A model generated the notes under the pieces. It ran no database searches, was not told where the DNA came from, and worked only from the letters and a program-made list of their open reading frames with translations. Below are positions 60,676 to 64,000 of a stretch of DNA of 64,000 nt, in pieces. Location: the NCBI RefSeq assembly GCF_016908395.1, contig NZ_JAFBDU010000002.1, positions 62,001 through 126,000 of the forward strand, in the 5' to 3' direction. The stretch is from Metabacillus crassostreae. GTDB taxonomy: Bacteria > Bacillota > Bacilli > Bacillales > Bacillaceae. The stretch's first letter is position 1, and the number at the start of each line of letters is the position of its first letter. The position numbers and the translations under genes are program-made.

Positions 60676-62160
60676 CTACTTTTCATTTTCATTTACATCT
60701 CCATCTATATACTCATTATCAATTTTCGCTGCTTCATTAACAGTAATATGGTTTGAAGTTTTATTTGTTCGATCAGCATATGATTTTAACAAGGCACCCA
60801 TATCAATTCCTGTCATTTCCTTTAAAGGCTCTTGAATATCAACCATTGTCTTGGTAATACTTTTACCAAAGTTCGGTAAACCTTGACCATTTCCAGAATC
60901 AATAATTTTGACAGAATCAATATTGTTAAGTGGTTGAGCAATTTTCTCTGCAAAAACAGGTAGCATTTCAATTAGCTTTTCAGTAATAATAACATCACCG
61001 TGTTTTTCCATAGCTTCAGCTAAAAGCTTACGAGCTTCAGCTTCTGCCTTACCGCGTTCACGAATAACGTCTGCTTCTGCAGATCCTTCTTCTCTGCGAA
61101 TTTTTGCTTTTGCTTCTCCATCAATTTCTGCTTTCCGAGCCTCTGCTTCTGCTTTTCTTGTTGTTTCATAATATTCAGCATCTGCTTTTGTTTTACGAAC
61201 CTTTGTTTCTTCTTCCTCTAATTTAACAGCACGCTCTCTCTCAAGGAATTTTAATGTTAATTCTTCTTCCTTTACCTCTTTAGATAATTTAGCTTTTTCT
61301 AATTCATAAGATTGTTCTGATTTTGCTCTAGCACGCTCTGTTTCTTCCTTAAATGCTGCATCTTTAATATCCTTCTCTTTTTTAGATTCTGCCACGGCAA
61401 TTTGTCGCTTATATTCTTCTTCTTTTGCTTCTTGATCAGTTTGTGCTCTATGAATTCGTGTTTCACGCTCACTATTTGCTTCAGCAATTTCAGCTAATTT
61501 GCGTACCTCTGCAATCCTTGGACGCCCTAGATTTTCTAAGTATCCATTCTCTTCATCTGCATCACGTAAATCAGTTAAACCTAATGAGGTAATTTTAAAG
61601 CCCATTAAATCTAATTGCTTTTGTGCAACCTCTGATACATCATGATTGAATTTTTCTCGATCACTATTAATATCTTCAACTGTCATTTTAGAAAGAATAG
61701 CACGGAGGTTGCTTCCAAGAACCTCAATAATTTCTGATTCGATTTCATCCTGTTCTTTGCCTAAAAATTGCTCGGCATAATTAGCTATTCCATTTAAAGT
61801 ATCAGCAACCTTTACCATCGCAACTGCATCAGCAACAATTGGAACACCACCATTTGTATATACCCTAGGTGTTGATAGTTTTAATTGAAAAGACGTTAAA
61901 TTAACAGGTGTTGAAGTTTGAAAGCGTCTTAAGCGATAGCCGCCACCTCTTATAATCTTCATAGAACGACCTTCAAGATCAGTGAAGATATTAGTTTCTT
62001 TTTCAGGATCACCTAGCTTTGGACCTGTAATTATTAAAGCCTGATTAGATCGTGCTGTTCGATAACGAATTTTCACCCAGAAAAAGTAACCAATCCCAGC
62101 AATTGCACCGATTATTAAAATTGGAATTACAATCATAAAAAAGCCTATTGTAGTAAACAT
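60676..62160 (-). CDS. floT: Flotillin-like SPFH protein
   Basis: The 494-residue scaffold protein organises functional membrane microdomains. It has an N-terminal hydrophobic anchor (GFFMIVIPILIIGAIAGIGY), an SPFH domain (about 35-215) and a long Glu/Ala/Lys-rich coiled coil (about 220-390, with repeated EAEARK and KAEAEARKLLAEAM). The C-terminal oligomerisation region contains NNIDSVKIIDSGNGQGLPNF. Length is close to B. subtilis FloT (YuaG). Its usual NfeD-type partner YuaF is not adjacent. The start has a strong AAGGAGG site. Confidence 0.93.
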   Translation of the reverse strand: MFTTIGFFMIVIPILIIGAIAGIGYFFWVKIRYRTARSNQALIITGPKLGDPEKETNIFTDLEGRSMKIIRGGGYRLRRFQTSTPVNLTSFQLKLSTPRVYTNGGVPIVADAVAMVKVADTLNGIANYAEQFLGKEQDEIESEIIEVLGSNLRAILSKMTVEDINSDREKFNHDVSEVAQKQLDLMGFKITSLGLTDLRDADEENGYLENLGRPRIAEVRKLAEIAEANSERETRIHRAQTDQEAKEEEYKRQIAVAESKKEKDIKDAAFKEETERARAKSEQSYELEKAKLSKEVKEEELTLKFLERERAVKLEEEETKVRKTKADAEYYETTRKAEAEARKAEIDGEAKAKIRREEGSAEADVIRERGKAEAEARKLLAEAMEKHGDVIITEKLIEMLPVFAEKIAQPLNNIDSVKIIDSGNGQGLPNFGKSITKTMVDIQEPLKEMTGIDMGALLKSYADRTNKTSNHITVNEAAKIDNEYIDGDVNENEK

Positions 62161-62370
62161 GTAATCTTCCTCCTTAATATGTATTTATTAAAATATTTAG
62201 CTTCAAAAGGAATCATAATAGCTATTAATTATCCACAATATGTAATACGAAGAGATAGCTGGAAAGTTTCAAAATATTAAAAACTTATAAGAAAATGTCA
62301 GGTACTCGCCAGCCTCTGACAAATAAGCTAACTAAATCTAATATCTTACCTTTGAACTCCTACGAAATAT

Positions 62371-62414
62371 AAAAAAGGTGCTTCCTCTCTCATTAGAAGA
62401 AGCACCTTTTTTAT
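62371..62414 (-). terminator. Terminator of the subtilisin gene
   Basis: AAAAAAGGTGCTTC (62371-62384) pairs with GAAGCACCTTTTTT (62399-62412), an excellent symmetrical terminator 47 bp after the stop. Confidence 0.88.
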
Positions 62415-62460
62415 ATTTTATTTTTTACGATATTGGAAATAAAAGATTGACTATAACAAT

Positions 62461-63432
62461 CTATTTCAAAACAGTCAATTGATCATCCTGTTTATACCTA
62501 GACTTGAAGCCTATTGATAAATCTAATAAGCCATTTCCTTGATAACGTCTACTAACATCTAACTCAACTGTTCTTTTAATAATTTGTGCATAGCTTTCGG
62601 ATTCTGTAAGAAAGCGTTCAAATTCTTGTTCACATTGTTGGATGATTAGAGCTGCTGCTGCAGAAATATGTGGTGTTGCCATTGAGGTTCCTGATAATAC
62701 GGCAAATTCATTGTTCAGATATGTTGAGAGGATTTCTTCACCTGGTGCAACAAGATCAACTTCAGTATTCGTATTACTAAATACAGATATCTGCTTCTGT
62801 AAATTTACTGAGCCAACTTGTACAACTTCTGGATATGCTCCTGGATATGCAAATTCGTTCGTTTCGTGATTTCCGTCTCCTTCATTACCAGCTGCGCAAA
62901 TAACAAGAATATTACTATTTATTGCTTTTTGTATTATTTTGTGAAGCTCTATACTATCTTCACTGCTTCCTAGTGACATGGAAATAATTCTGACTTTTTC
63001 ACCCTTTGGACCACGCCAATTCATAGCATATCTTATACCTTCTATCACCCATTTTGTTTCTCCATACCCCTTTTCATTTAAAACCTTAATAACCAAAAGT
63101 TTAGCATTTGGTGCTACCCCAACTACACCACTTTCATTTCTAGCTGCACAAATTGTTCCACATACATGTGTTCCATGACCATTGTAATCCTCAAAATTAG
63201 TTGAATCACCTTGATCATCTGTTGTAAAATTTTTTCCATCAATAATTTGTTCTCTTAATTCAGAATGATTTGATTCACATCCAGTATCTAAAACAGCAAT
63301 CACGACACCCTCACCTTTGTATCCGTGATCCCAAGAAAAAGGTGCATTAATTAACTGAATTCCGGGCGGTATTTCTTTCGTGCTTTTTATAATAGATTGG
63401 ACTGTGTACGGAATTAAATGAACATAGCTCAT
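62461..63432 (-). CDS. isp: Intracellular subtilisin-type serine protease
   Basis: This is a 323-residue S8 protease with no signal peptide. The N-terminus carries the LIPY motif (residues 6-9) of the short inhibitory propeptide of Bacillus intracellular subtilisins. The catalytic triad is Asp in AVLDTGCESNH (around 49), His in GHGTHVCGTI (around 86) and Ser in LSGTSMATPH (around 246). The oxyanion Asn is in AAGNEGDGNH. Length matches Isp proteins (about 320). It degrades cytoplasmic proteins late in growth and must be activated by propeptide removal. The start follows AAGGGAGG. Confidence 0.94.
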   Translation of the reverse strand: MSYVHLIPYTVQSIIKSTKEIPPGIQLINAPFSWDHGYKGEGVVIAVLDTGCESNHSELREQIIDGKNFTTDDQGDSTNFEDYNGHGTHVCGTICAARNESGVVGVAPNAKLLVIKVLNEKGYGETKWVIEGIRYAMNWRGPKGEKVRIISMSLGSSEDSIELHKIIQKAINSNILVICAAGNEGDGNHETNEFAYPGAYPEVVQVGSVNLQKQISVFSNTNTEVDLVAPGEEILSTYLNNEFAVLSGTSMATPHISAAAALIIQQCEQEFERFLTESESYAQIIKRTVELDVSRRYQGNGLLDLSIGFKSRYKQDDQLTVLK

Positions 63433-63489
63433 AAATAAGCCTCCCTTTAATTATGATGAAGACAATATTCCATAAATTCCATTCGCACC

Positions 63490-63518
63490 TAAACACCTAA
63501 TCATTAATTTGCTATAAT
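63490..63518 (+). promoter_or_regulatory. Candidate sigma-A promoter of a short RNA
   Basis: TAAACA (63490-63495) and a perfect TATAAT (63513-63518) are separated by 17 bp. The only thing downstream before a terminator is about 50 bp of non-coding sequence. Confidence 0.4.
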
Positions 63519-63524
63519 ATAAAT

Positions 63525-63578
63525 GAAAAATTGTTATTCCTAACGCCTTCCTTATAGGAGGCGCTTTTTCTTTTTTTT
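63525..63578 (+). ncRNA. Possible short antisense RNA
   Basis: The span from the expected start near 63525 ends in a hairpin (ACGCCTTCC at 63543-63551 with GGAGGCGC at 63557-63564) and a long T-run (63565-63578). The predicted RNA of about 50 nt would overlap the last codons of the small minus-strand gene at 63552-63680. This is inference from promoter and terminator only. Confidence 0.3.
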
Positions 63579-63680
63579 ACGCTTTAAATCATTTAAATTT
63601 TTCATCCCTAGTGTGATGGAAGAGAACAATGTGGCAGCAGCAACTAACACTTTGAGAAGCAGCTCTAACCACTCCAACAC
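63552..63680 (-). CDS. Candidate 42-residue membrane peptide
   Basis: On the minus strand AAGGGGGTG leads at 8 bp to a GTG start (63678-63680; TTG is next). The frame encodes MLEWLELLLKVLVAAATLF, a hydrophobic helix continuing SSITLGMKNLNDL, and a strongly basic tail of KRKKKKKR. Length, single helix and basic end recall type I toxin peptides or small membrane proteins of Bacillus, but I recognise no family. A possible antisense RNA overlaps its 3' end. Confidence 0.5.
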   Translation of the reverse strand: MLEWLELLLKVLVAAATLFSSITLGMKNLNDLKRKKKKKRLL

Positions 63681-63780
63681 AATTAACACCCCCTTTTTTA
63701 GACAAAAATAACCCTACACAGTGACAAATATGACTGGTAGAGTGAGCTAAGGTTATGATCATGACTAGACTCCTAGGTAC

Positions 63781-63847
63781 TATTAGAGGTTGTTCAAAAA
63801 GTTGAAAAACTTATGCTAACGCTTTCCGATTTTGGAACAATCTAATA
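63781..63847. repeat. Inverted-repeat element near the window end
   Basis: TATTAGAGGTTGTTC (63781-63795) faces GAACAATCTAATA (63835-63847), an imperfect stem with a 39-bp loop. It may be a small dispersed element. The rest of 63681-64000 shows no gene. Confidence 0.45.
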
Positions 63848-64000
63848 AGGATAATTATGGAATATTTGTCACTATGATTGTACCACTTTTCATGGTGATT
63901 AACATCATTTTACTGAATTTTCGTACAATTATACTGGGTAAAACCATCTCATATCTACCTAAATTCCTACTCTCATTTAAGATTATTCATGAAAGAAGGA

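Overview
The window is AT-rich chromosomal DNA from a Bacillaceae bacterium (Bacillus sensu lato). This rests on strong Shine-Dalgarno sequences, frequent TTG and GTG starts, and a Bacillus gene set: RocD, RocR and RocF, YndM, KamA with YodP-YodT and YokU, a YteA-type DksA protein, CspD, FloT and an LIPY-type intracellular subtilisin. I see no prophage, insertion sequence, plasmid functions or CRISPR array.

Layout. Positions 1-4.7 kb hold the end of a YjiH-type membrane protein and an arginine/ornithine catabolic block: rocD, a divergent RocR-like sigma-54 activator, and rocF. Positions 5-15.5 kb hold a formate/nitrite channel behind an FNR-like box, an acetate-uptake family protein behind a cre site, an ABC exporter, 6-phosphogluconolactonase, an oxidoreductase, a HAD phosphatase, a large glycosyltransferase and small genes. 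Positions 15.5-20 kb hold an SgrR-type regulator divergent from an MFS exporter. Positions 20.4-24 kb are a copper operon: copZ, copA and a His-rich anchored protein. At 27.8-29.7 kb an orphan 5S rRNA gene with its own promoter is followed by 14 tRNA genes or remnants on the minus strand. One of them looks like a collapsed tRNA-Ala/tRNA-Met chimera. Positions 30-38.5 kb hold an erythromycin-esterase-like gene, a two-component system with a BcrA-type ABC transporter, and an exonuclease gene broken by an in-frame stop.

Positions 38.7-48.7 kb form the most coherent metabolic locus. It contains kamA, a YokU zinc-ribbon protein, two class-III aminotransferases, a two-subunit CoA transferase, a YodQ-type deacetylase, the beta-lysine acetyltransferase AblB/YodP and a sigma-54 activator. 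Together they encode most of a route from lysine through acetylated beta-lysine to 4-aminobutyrate; only a thiolase is missing. A near-consensus sigma-54 promoter lies directly before kamA and is almost identical to the one before rocD. Arginine and lysine breakdown therefore appear to share sigma-54 control, unlike the sporulation control known for kamA in B. subtilis.

Positions 48.8-64 kb hold a SAP/DUF6434 protein, a LysE exporter, a lone GvpU, two paralogous sugar-type MFS transporters, a YteA-like protein, cspD, a Cof-type phosphatase, a PucR-type regulator, flotillin and an intracellular subtilisin. They end with a possible tiny membrane-protein gene facing a possible small antisense RNA.

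Intergenic space carries at least three dispersed repeat families. Every full or decayed copy of one family starts just downstream of a plus-strand gene and supplies a covarying terminator-like hairpin.
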